A stretch of 64,000 nt of DNA from Effrenium voratum. Its lineage: Eukaryota > Sar > Dinophyceae > Suessiales > Symbiodiniaceae. The stretch is from assembly GCA_963377175.1 (NCBI GenBank), contig CAUJNA010002779.1, forward strand, positions 1,681,882-1,745,881, written 5' to 3'. The position numbers and the translations under genes are program-made. Below, one piece after another: positions 22,830 through 34,300 of the stretch (position 1 is the stretch's first letter; each line of letters opens with the position of its first letter). The notes under the pieces were generated by a model, which saw only the letters and a list, made by a program, of their open reading frames with translations, was not told the origin of the DNA and made no database searches.

Positions 22830-23731
22830 GGTTTTCTCGGAAATTGGTTTGTTGTATTGCTGGTGGAGGCCAGTACTGGCCCAGACAAATGGCCCTGATT
22901 GGAGGGATATTGAATTTCGACGTTTCCAAGCTTCGCTGTGGTCTAAGGATCTGGATCACTGGGTTGCTGATGCCGATCATGCCAGTCGGGCCAGCAATGC
23001 TGATGTTAGCGGGTGGGTGAATGCTGCTGGATGCTGGTTTCTGGTGATGCTGCCAATGTCAGCCACACCGAATGATGACGGCCATGCTGGTAAAAAGATG
23101 TTGCTGTTACGTGCCGACTGATTCTGCCTATAGGGTGAGAATGCTGACATCTCGTCTAACCCAAGTTGCGCCGCAGCTATCCTCGTCCCGCCCAATTGCG
23201 CCTTGCCCTCTTTTTCCCGAGCCAGCGAAGGCCTTGGTGTCCGGCCAGTCAAGCTGGAAAAAGGTGGCGTTCCAAAGCGCCCGGCAGAAGGGGGTGCGTG
23301 TGGCTCTCGCCCCTTGCTGCTAGCTCCTAGACAGGCAGGGGCCCAGCAGACAGGTTGAAAGCACAAAGGCGACTACCAAGAATATGTCCCTGCTTCAACA
23401 AATCAAACATGTTCTTCTTGGGTTTGGCAACAGTTAGGCACCCAGTTGCACCCCGATCACACACCAGGCTCAATTGGAAATGCGAAGCTTTGTGAGCGAG
23501 TCAGGACGTGCTCACAAGTCTCATTACAGCGCTGTGGTGCCAGCTCTGCCTTTCACGGTCTGTCCTGGTGACTGTACAGCAGCTGCCACCAATAGGCACA
23601 AAGAATGTCCTCAGCACTCTCTCCCTCTCCGTGCAATGAGGACCTGACGGACTCTTGCATTTTCTCGGGCCGCATCCTTTGACTCTCGCGCCTAGCACTG
23701 GCGCTCTTGCGCGGTTTTGTACCCTCAACAC
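22830..23731. other. No confident gene
   Basis: Non-repetitive sequence with short frames only. Nothing recognised. Confidence 0.35.
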
Positions 23732-23820
23732 CTTCGGCGCGTGGCACCGTGGCACCGGCGAGAGCCGCGATCAGATCAGAAGCCAAGGCGAAGGCGCGGG
23801 CATCGTGCCACCGCGCAGTG
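23732..23820 (-). CDS. Candidate coding exon, product unknown
   Basis: Minus-strand frame after acceptor CAGTCCCAG reads STARWHDARAFALASDLIA and on to ATVPRAE before a GT donor (GAAG|GTGTTG). It lies 0.6 kb downstream of the last exon assigned to the FOXRED2-like gene and could be its C-terminus or another gene. Confidence 0.4.
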
Positions 23821-24433
23821 CTGGGACTGAACTCCGTAGGCACAGGTCTCCTTCGTTCCTTGTCACAGGGGCTTCTCGTGGTCGACTCCTCAAGTGGCAC
23901 CTGAGCTCCATGCCAGGCTGCCCATGGGGCATGAGCCGCTTGTATCTCCAGTGATACTCTTCTTTCAACATACCTGGGTGTGGATGGTCCTTGACTTTGT
24001 GCGACATGAGTCACATGAGTCTCAGCCTACAAGCATGCCAAGCTCCCTTGGCCTTTGCGGTCGATTCCCCATGCTCCCCAGCTCATGTTCCCGCGACTTC
24101 AGCCACACCGCCTTGAAGCCACGTGCTTACCCGCTCGATGCACGCCTGCCGCAAGGCTTGGAACCCGCTGGGAATTCAAAAGCCAACCGTGGGGACCCGG
24201 GCGTGGTGCAGGAATGGTGAGGCCCACAAACGGTTCCAAACGTCTTCTTTCAGGGTGTGGCCAATATAGTCACAAGCCTACATTTTCACGCTGAACCCTT
24301 TCACATCATGGAGACTCATATCGAGGCCAACGCATCCATCAATGGTCAAGCACAGACATCTCACGTCTCAGATCCCAAAAAAGCAAAAAACACAAGTTGA
24401 GCCCGCCGGGCCGGTGATGCCCGGAACCCCCGC

Positions 24434-27400
24434 CTGCAGAAAGCGAAACAGGGGCGCCACGTGTCCCGAAACGGAGCGCCACTCAGTGAAGACATCTTCA
24501 ACCAGGGCGTGCGCCAGAGCAGGCGGGCAGTGCCCCGGGCCTATGGATGCAGTCAGTTGGTCTGTTGCAAACCCAAAACAAAATCCTCCCAAGTCTTTCT
24601 GGGTATGGGTTAAAATGAAACCACCAGGAATTGGACCGCAGATTTTAGTCCTTGTTTCCATTTGCCGATCGGGTTCCATTTGGGGTACCTATTTTTGACC
24701 CCTTCCCCTCCCAGGCTGAACCGTGCTATCGCAAGCACCCACTCAAGAAGCAAGTTCCAGATTCCAAATGCCGTCTCTGCCGACCCGCCTCCGCAGGGCG
24801 CAAAAAGCTCCAGCCGCGGATGCAGGAAAGCAGAGAACTCCGCAAACTCGGGGCCTGCAACATGCACAGGCCACGCCAGGCACAGGCTTGCTGCCGCTCC
24901 AATGTCTCCAAAGCAAATTTCCCTGGTCTGCTCCAACCAATCGCTGCATTTCAGGATTCAGCATGACTGAGTTGCCCTGGGAAAACTGTTCGGCGCACAT
25001 CGCTGCGCTTCACCAGCGCCCCCACCGCTCCCACCTACAGCTCCCGGGCTCGGAAGGTCCAGCGCGCTGAAGCGGCGCCCATAGACGAAGCTCAGCTGCA
25101 AGCCTCGAGGATTGCAGGATCGGGTTTGGGGCGGGCCGTGGGTAATGCTAACCCCGGATTCTTAAACCCCTGGTTGATTTTGATTGGGGGGTGTCCTCTT
25201 TTAGTGGGGATTCATCACTTCCCTAATAATGGGACGGGCGTACTCAGCCTGGGTCACTATTAAGCTGTCAACTCGCGGCGGCTTTGGGCCATTGGCAGAA
25301 GGTCAGAGGCCAAGACACGGGGTCGCAAGCCGAACTGCTCCTGCGCGTAAGCCGCCGGCAACTCCTCCAAGTACTGCGCCGAGTTTGGGCTAAAAAGCAC
25401 CACGTCTACCAACTCCCCAAACATCTGGTATGGACCTGGCCAGAGACAAAGAAAAAAGGCTCGGCAACGTGTACCACGTCCAAGTGTATCGAAGAAAGCC
25501 CCTGGGGGCGACGTAGCGCCAGGAAACAAAGAACGATTCCAGTACATGTTCCGCTTATTTTCCAGCATGGTCACGGCAGACCAAGTGACTAGAGCACCCG
25601 CACCAATTCAACCCCCAAGCCTGCAGCTTCATTGACCCGGAGGAGCACCTGCAGAGGTTGGTCGAACTGAACTATGATGGGGAAATGAGTGAGTCCCCTT
25701 GTACAAACAAAGCAGGTTTTGACCAAACCTCATATGAGCAGACCAGGGTTTGCCTTCTGACCTCCATGCAAGAGCCCTCCTTGTGCCACAGGTCCGAAGA
25801 GCAAAGAAGTCCTTCCCATGGCCTACTAGGCCCCGTCTATTACCTGGCAAATCTCTTCCGCACGTCAGTCTGAAAGTTGGCCTAAACCTGAGGCACTCCG
25901 TGACAAATATGTTTCGCAGTTCCGGGATTTTGTCGAACGAAAATACAAAGCATTTTCGAGCAGACACCAAAGAACACAATCCAAGAAAAGCACGCCTGCA
26001 ACAGCACCCTCAGGTCATCCTCTTAACTGCTATGGCTGATGGTAAAAAAGTATGCTGCTCACGTCGTGAACTGCCTTGTGGCTGCAACTGAGTGCACCTG
26101 CTGTTCCCTTTTTCAGCACGCGAGATTGGCGCCCGAGAAAATTGCGCAGTCAACGTTGCAGACGCAGATTCAAGCGCAGTTGCTCTTCCACCTTGCTGCT
26201 GTCTGCGCCACACTCTGCATTACCCCATGTTGCAACAGCCCCGAATTCAAGAATGGCGGCAAGAGCACCCTGAGTTGCTTGGATGTGCTGAACATTCCTC
26301 AGATGCTCTTGCACCCGGCCGCTGCCTCCGCCGCATTCTGGATCACCCCATGTTACAACAGCCCCGGAGTCAAGAATGGCAGCGAAAGCACCGGCAGTTG
26401 CTTGGATGTGCCGGACGTTGCTCGGCTTGTCTTGCACCTTGCTGCAGTCTGCCATATTCTGGATCACCCCAGGTCACAACAGCCCCAGATTCAAGAATGG
26501 CAGCAAAAGCACCAGTAGTTGATTGGATGTGGTGGACGTTCCTCAACTGATCTTGACCGGGCTGCTGTCACCGCCCCAGCCTGCACAACCGTGACAACAG
26601 CCCCAGATTCAAGAATGGCAGCAAAAGCACCCTGAGATGCTTGGATGCACCTGGCTGATGTCTCCGCCATGGAATGGATCACCCCAGGCCACAACCTCAC
26701 CCCACTGGTCATGCAAAGCGAACGCCTGTAAGATGGCAGCCAGCTTGCCTAATTGTACACCTGCATCCACCAAGTCCCAATCTCGCAACCCGGGCTCACC
26801 GGAAAGACCTCCATGGAGCAACTATGCCCGCTGGGCAATTGAACATCCACCTTCATGGCGCAGGAAGTCGCTTCAGGGTGCATTCGAGTTGCCAAACTCG
26901 AACCTAAGACACAACACATGCATGCCCTTGTTGAATGGCTTTTTAGGGAACCCACGACCATTTGCGAGGTGTCAAATCCTTCAACAACGCTTCATGGATA
27001 GAAGTGTCCAAGCTGTCTGACAGGCAGTTTGTGACTGAAGTCGTTGATCTGAAGCCCGAGATGGATGTCAGTGATTTATTGACAAAGGCACCAACCCAAG
27101 GGCGGTCGTGGCTTGTGAGTCACACCCACAACTTCCCTCGGCTTGCTCTCGTCCCCGCCTGCTGCATCCACTTCATACGCTCCTCAGGCTGCGCCAGCGA
27201 AAAGGAGCGATTTGGCCAGCCGTCCGCCAGGATTCGATACAGTGCCCGTGCGGTGTACCTGCCGAAAGAACCTCATCCAAACGTCCGAAAAATGCGGCCT
27301 GTCTGTCTCAGCTGAAGGGGGCTTCGCACGGCTCATTGGTGTCGTGTTCACCCTGCTTCCCTGCCTGAAGCCGTGGATAAAGCCCCCAGCAGAGCGCCGA

Positions 27401-28326
27401 TAGTCGCGGCCATGGCTGACAGCACCTGACATCAAGCTCGCTGAGAGCACGTGGAGCTGGACCAATGATAGGTCGATATCCTTACTCATTTAAGCATACT
27501 TCAGCAAATGCATGCCAAAAATATTTCAAGGGATGCTGGCTGGCTGCTTTTCAAAAGTCGCCAAAGCAAGTCTCTCAAGCTGCACTCCAAGAAAATTGCC
27601 GGGACTTCTTAGTTTGCAGGGTGCCCATAGACATTTTGCTGTGCCAATTCCTGGCAGTTCGTGCCATCTTGTCCCCCGCCTGCAAAGTAAAGGCCGGGCA
27701 TCTCCACAGATTGGTACGAGGCATCCATGCGGGGATACTTTTGCATGGCCTTTGGCATCGTCAGCTTCAAAGCCGCACCTTTCTGATGCCCTGGAGCACA
27801 GGCGATGACTCGCGCCGAGGCTACCAAACTCTACACATTGTGTCCATGTTTGATCTTTGAGAGGATCTGTCCTCCCAACCTGCAACTCCCCGTCTCTCCA
27901 TCATCCACAGTCCCAACAAACCGTCTGCGCACCCTGCCTGCGTTTGCACGCCAGCCGAGGCATCGAACTACAACATCAAAGCCATGCCGCAAGGGGTCGG
28001 TGCTCAACTGGGGCCGCAACCTGGACAAGGAACTTTAATCCAATCATTCGTCCTTTTCATAAAACAAGGGCCCTTGTCGGACAATCGTGTTCTGGCATTC
28101 GCCTGGAAAACTCATTTAAAAAATAAAATAAACATGTGCACACAAAACATTTCTCAACTCAACCCCAGACATCCGCCAGACATCCGCCTGGCAACCTGTG
28201 CCAGCAGCCGCGGCTGCCGCGCCAGGAAGGCGGAGGACAGCTCCAGGCGCGGCGGCCGCGCCGCGAAGGCGCCGTTGAAGGCGCGGCCGTCGCCTGCGAA
28301 GGCGCGCGGGTCGGAGGGCGTGGGCG
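24434..28326 (-). CDS. FOXRED2: C-terminal exons of the FOXRED2-like gene
   Basis: Ten exons join without phase conflict. 28188-28326 ends LLAQVA plus AG, and 27938-28020 continues RLRPQLSTDPLRHGFDVVV then RCLGW. 27680-27778 gives MPKAMQKYPRMDASYQS then PGLYFAG. 27365-27425 gives AVSHGRDYRRSAGGFIHGF. 27159-27258 gives YTARALYRILADGWPNRSF and ends MKWMQQ. 25621-25666 gives FDQPLQVLLRVNEAA. 25341-25435 gives PYQMFGELVDVVLF and YLEELP. 25035-25095 gives LSFVYGRRFSALDLPSPGAV. 24789-24854 gives PEFAEFSAFLHPRLELFAPC. 24434-24540 gives HCPPALAHALVEDVFTEW, ending PLFRFLQ. Most introns start CAG|GC. The intron 25667-27158 contains a UBL-RCC1 relic and the intron 24541-24788 a family B MITE. The end of the protein was not located. 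Confidence 0.87.
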
Positions 28327-31300
28327 CTGGTTGAAAACGGGTGGGTGCGGGTTGTCTGGCGGCAGCACGTTTTTTCCTTTGGGTGGTTGGTGTCCAAGGG
28401 GAAACCAAAAGGAAAGCCAACTCGGAAAGTCTGAGCACTCAGACCCCACAGGATCCTGCGATGAAACTTGTCCTAATTCGATGGCTTCTCCCCCTATGTG
28501 GGGCATGCCAATCGGCCGAGTCATTGCAGCTTGAGCTGGGCCTCGTTGAAGCGACAAAAATGTCAAGTCACTCGCACAGAGGCGAGGGTCTTGTGGAGCC
28601 CAAAAACACCCAAAGCGACAAACGCGCGGAAATGCGAAAGCGCAAGGCCGAGCCACGTTCCCGGGCCGCCAAGTACTCCTCCACACTTCCTCAAGTGCAA
28701 GTGATGTTTCCAGCACTTCACATGGACTTAGACTTGGATGGTGTCGGTTCTGAAGGCATTCAAGCCATACACAATCACATAAAATAGAGAAGCAACCACC
28801 ATGCTAACCAACCATCTGGAGAGACAACGTGCTGCTACTTCGTCCCTGGATCTTGGCCCGTGCTGCCTTTGGTGAGCAAAGGTCCCATCTGTCCATGCCT
28901 TGTGAAAAACCCAGCATAGACCCCAGATACATTGGAGATTTGACCGGAATGTCTCTTTTGCCTGCCCGAATAAGCACCGCCAACCACCAGCACCCTGACC
29001 ACACTCACTGCAGCGCGCGCGGACCCAGCACCGCGAGTCAACACCAGCACCATGACCAGCGATGTCGCGGAACAAAACCCACCTCTTTCCAACTCTCTGT
29101 CTCTCTCTCTCTCTCTCTCTCTATCTCCCTCTCTCTCTCTCTCTCTCTCGTCTTTTTTGAATCTGAGCTGCCGTAACCCAGCTCCAGCACACGCTCCACC
29201 AACGCCTGGCTGCGCTTGTTGTTCCCTGCTTCCTTGCTTCCTTGCTTCCTTGTTCGTTCATGCTTCTGGTCTTGCTCTATGTTTTGCCACTGTTGCTGCT
29301 GCTGTTGCCATCGTTCGTGATTTCCCGGTTGGTTGGTTAGGTGCTTGGGGCCTGGACATCGCCTTACGAATCGCGCCTTCTGCCACCTTCTCTACCCTTC
29401 TTCAAACCCAAGACTGCTTAATCCCCATATCTCCCCGACGTGTCGAGCCAAACTGCCGCGCCTCCTGCACATCTGGGCCTTCCCTCCAGGCAAAGTCTCG
29501 ACCCTCCACCGCCAGGCCCCGCGATTGCAAAAACCGGAGTCGCCTCGGGCAAAAACTCTCACTGATTTCACTCGAGCTGACCTGGACCTGAGAAAAAACA
29601 ACTCATTCATGATGGATCGTTTCAAGAAACCTCATTTAAAGCCAAAGTGATGCTTGCATTTGCGTGTGGAGCGCGCAGGTATGCAATACATGGGTACATC
29701 CTCTATAGTCTTGTGAATACGTTTTTCTGTTTGACAGCGGCAACGATTCAAATTCAATCTGAGCGGTCTCGTAAAACACATAACCAGCTTGGCGTGGCGT
29801 GTTTCTCGTTGTGGCTCTGACATCTCTTTCCAACGAACCAAACAGCCTTGGCATTCTCCTCATGATCGCCTCCTAAGGCCCCTGAATGCGCACAAGCGCA
29901 AACATGAGACTCATCCATGTAATCACACTGATTGGCTCCGAAAGATCACCGGAACAGGTATGTGCAACACTGCTCTTGGTATCAGAGCACTGCCTCAGGA
30001 CATGTCCGCAACCGCGCGTTTGCGTGCTTGCTTACATTGTAACAAAGAAGCACGTGCGTGTGCGCATGCGCGTGCCGCTTCTCTTTATGACATGCATCCA
30101 CCATGTAGTTTACAACACCAACGCGTTGAGTGCCGGGCGCCAAAGGGACTCCGAGGGGCGCCAGCAAAGGCCGCGCCGCCGCGTGGCCGGGCTCCAGCTG
30201 CCCCACCTGCCGAAGCCCAGCCAGGAAATGAGGCTGTCGCTTTTTGCGGGGAACCCCCTGTTTGGTTCTCCAGAGAAAGCAAAGGAAACCAGCGAGCTGG
30301 ATGCCCTAAGTTTGAGACACCCCCAAAAGGCGCACCTTAAGCTTGGACGGAGAACGGCCCAACCCATGACAAGTTTGGAAAGCCAACCTTGACACCGAAG
30401 ACCGGTCCTTGCGGTTCCCACAACTGGCTCACCTGCTGCAGCTGCGACAGACCGTGTGGATAGGAGAGAGGTTGGGGTCAATGTGTTTGACACGCTGAGT
30501 TGTCATCTCATGATGCATCATAGGACAGAAAGTCTCGCCGACCGCACACATGTTCTCTAACTTGCAGCATTCGAGAGATGAAATCTTCCGGTGAAGGTCA
30601 GTTCTCAACTACAAAGGTTCTGCAGGACTATAACATGGCTGCTCGCTTTCTCAACTGGTGCAGTGAGCAAATCAATACTGAGCAAACGCAATGCCTAGGG
30701 GAATGGCTGGATGTGGGTATGTCTCAAAATAGGTGGACCGGCAAAATGGTGGCGGACCAACGCGGGCCTGCCTCTACCACGCACTCCCGCGGAGCATCAG
30801 CAGTCACATAGCGCAGCGGCAAGATTTCCCGATCGATGCCTGGGGAAAGCAAATTGTAGGACGACAAACAGCCCAGATCTCACCTGTGTGTGTGTGTGTG
30901 TTTGTTTTTCATGCCCAGAAGGGAGTTGATAGTCTTCCATGCTTATTCAAGGGCTCAAGGTGCTCTCATCTGTCCTTTCCTCACTCCGAATTCCTTCCCC
31001 GCAGTGACGAGTGGCGACCCCACCTGCTCCGCCGCAGCGGCTACTCTTGGAGACCCAGACGCAGATCTTCTCGCCGCAGCGGAGGAACACGGGCTCCTCC
31101 TGGCACGTTCGACCCCACCAGCCATTCAACCAACCAGCCAGCCAGCCAGCCGGCCAACCGACCGGCCAACCGACCAGCCAGCCAGCCAGCCAGCCAACCA
31201 ACCAACCAACGACCAGCCAGCAAGCCAATCAAGCCAAACAAGAAATCATCAACTAACTAGCCAAGGGTCAAAGGGTCGTTGTCAAACCATACGCCAAAAG

Positions 31301-34300
31301 GGTACCTCTACGACTGAGAGCTCCAGGGAATTTGCCAACATGGCGAAGGCTGATCTTTGCCTCGGAGAAGGGAACACGAAAAGTGGGCGGTTTCTTTTTG
31401 GCTTCCCTCAACTAACCCCAAGGGTACCTTCAGAAAGCTTCCTTTCCACAATCTGATTCATACTGGAAAGGGTACTGACGGCCAAGCTAAAAACGAGTAC
31501 AGCTTTTTGGCTTTCAGGCACATTCGGTCAAAAGCCAGACCGGACCTAGGAAAAGGCACGCATGTCGAGCTTTCACGCTCTTCGCATCAAGAGAAAACAT
31601 GCATCATAGAAAGGTGCAATGGGCAAACGTGCCTTTATTGCCCAAAATAGATCCTGAGTCGATGTTGGCACACCCCACAAGCTCCAAAAAGGGGGGCTCT
31701 GTCTCCGGTTTTCACAACCCCAATGACCAAACCAATGGCTGGCTCCTCCGCGGCGTACGGCAGCTTCACGTCCAGAGCCTTGAGCAAGTAAGAGTCATAG
31801 ATCTGCATCGTCACCGTCCTGCGGGAGTCACGTAGAGGACTTGCGCCGACCAAAACCTCCCAAGCAAACAGCCTCACCTTGCAGGTGAGGAAAATGGATC
31901 CTTCCCAGCTTGGGTTACAAAGTTCACGCTAGCAGATTAGTAACAAAGAAAAAGGAGGTGCAAGTTGGCGCAAATCGTTTGTGCCCCCTGCCTCCATGGG
32001 CAACAATAGGAGGGGGCAGTTGAGATTTCGAGAGCATTTGATGGAGCAAATTTCTTGGAGTTGGCCACTTACCCGTGTGAATCCCGAAATGGGCATCAGG
32101 CCTGATGTCCCCAGGGTAGTGCGTGAAGAAGGCGAACCGCGGCAACCCGTCAGCAGCCGGCCCTTCCAAAGTGGCCGTCGGGCGCCGGTGCAACATCGTT
32201 ACCGCCTGGTGGGGAGTGCCAAGCGCGAAGGGTGAATCTTTGGAAGAAAACCAAGGGAATACTTGGTTGTCGGTCAAAACTCGCATGATGCTCGCCTTAC
32301 AGCAGTCGTCCAAAAGCCTCTCTCAGGAATTGATGACCATCCACATTGACCCTGAGGAAGCAAGCATCTCATGTCACCAATCATGCGCTCCTTTCTCCTT
32401 TGTCTGCATGCTTTGGTTCCGTCTCTTCCGTTGCTCGTTGGGCTGGGACAGACTGGATAAAGATGCAGAAGAGGTTTTTTTGAATTGGCAACCTGAGTGC
32501 TTGTAGCGGTCACATTTCCGCCCTGTACATGTTGAAAGCACACGGCTCTGTACACAGCGAAGCTGTTGTTTGCTCACCCAAATCTTCAATCGTCTATACA
32601 GCGCCACTTAAAATTGAGGGGGGGGGTGCGCCATGGATTCTGAGGCACCTTTAACTCGCCGGCAACATCACTGGGAGCTGCACGGTGCGGCGCCTCCTGG
32701 GAGCTCGGCTATGCTCCAGGACGTCCCAGAAGGTGTTCCGCACCACCAGCTGGGCTGCCAGGCTCCGCGGCTCGTGTCGTCGTAGCGGCCCGGGCAGGAA
32801 CTTGGGCTCCACCTGCTCGCGGATGCTGGGCGCGTTGGAGCCCCCGCTGCCCCGGCGGTAGGCGGCCCTTTGCACGCGCAAGGCCTCGAGGAATCGGCCC
32901 CGGACACGCTGCCATTGGTCCCGGAGGACCACGCAATGGTGCGGTGAAAGGCGGCGACCATCTATGGAATCGAAGGTGCGAATGTCCTCGCCCATGCGAG
33001 CCAGAAAGACCTTCACGTACTCCGCGAGGCGAAATTCCCCCTTGAAGCGCTCCCAGTGGAGAAGCCCAAGGCTCTTGCCCGAGTCGACACAGACGCTGGT
33101 CGGGCACTCCTCTGCTGGCAGGAAGGGGTTGCCGCGCTGGAAGGCTGTCATGCTGAGATGCAAATACAGGTTCTCGTCCAGCTCTCGGGCCTCGGGGCTG
33201 GTCAAGGCCTTGATGGTCCTGGCAACGGAGATCTTGCACCCATCCAGCAGCTGCAAGAATTGGAAGGTGGCCCACATCGCAAAGCAGTCCTCCGGGATCT
33301 GTGCCACCGCCACGTAGCGATATCGGCCATCGTCTTCCGGGCGCAGCAGGACGAGGCGCTCGTGCCGCGTGCCGCTGGTCTCCACCACGCACCAGGTGCT
33401 GTCCCCTTTTCGGGGGAAGTCCCGGCGCGAGGTGTGGCGCAGGGCCGTCAATGGGGCGGGGTGCGCATCTTCCTCCACCTGGCCATGGCTCAAAATCCCG
33501 TACTTGCAGTGAACATCCCAATCCCCACTAAAATAGACAAAAATGGGTGGTGCACCTACCCCAAAATGGGATCCCATGAGTTTTGACCCACAGCCACCTT
33601 GCCGAAGAGCACGTTCGCGAAGCGCGAGGGGACGGCGCTCTGGGAAATCCGCAGGACGGCCTCACCCGGAGCGATGAACTCGCAGAGCTTGCAGTCTATG
33701 CCCTCCACGGGGTGTTGCTGCAGGTGCGCAAACCGCGCCTCCGGCCTCACCAAGATGCTGCCTGGGGCGAGTTGGAAGCTGATGTCGAACTTGATGAGGT
33801 GCCCGCCCCAGGGACACTCCCGGTGCAGCAACTTCGCGTCTTTCCGTGCGCAGGCCACGGTCCAGCTGCCTCTTTCCAGCAGGTCTGGCAAAATCTGGAA
33901 CCATTCCTCCGCACTCTCGGGACGCATGCTCTCGGGACGCATGGATTCTAAAATTTGGATGATGTTGCTTGAGCCCTTGCTCCAGCTGTGCAAGGCTCAG
34001 GTTTGAGGGACACGGGTCCCATGCACACGATGGCATGCTGAACATGGCCAACCTGTCGCCCGGTGACAGACACCTTTGCCTGCGTGAACTTCTGCAGCTC
34101 TCGGGCGGTCTCGTGCGCCGCATTGCCGAAGCCCCACACCAGGGCAGACTTGTTCCTTGAGCTGTCCCAGTCAAGTCATCCCCCAAGCACACCAACAAAA
34201 GGCAGTGAACCATCTCGTCGCCTCTTTAGGTGGGTCAAATTCGATTGTACTCTCATGAACCTGTGACCTGATACATGAGCAAGAACCAAGATTCTCGAAC

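Noticed and set aside
25260..25340. Stop codon at 25260 as the end of the FOXRED2-like protein (ending SRRELTA)
   Set aside because: A GA donor at 25340/25341 leads in phase to further exons with the FLHP and VEDVFTEW motifs of the family.
25605..25690. Plus-strand exon reading SFIDPEEHLQRLVELNYDG
   Set aside because: It is the antisense of exon 25621-25666, whose minus frame (VLLRVNEAA) joins in phase to PYQMFG and fits the gene.
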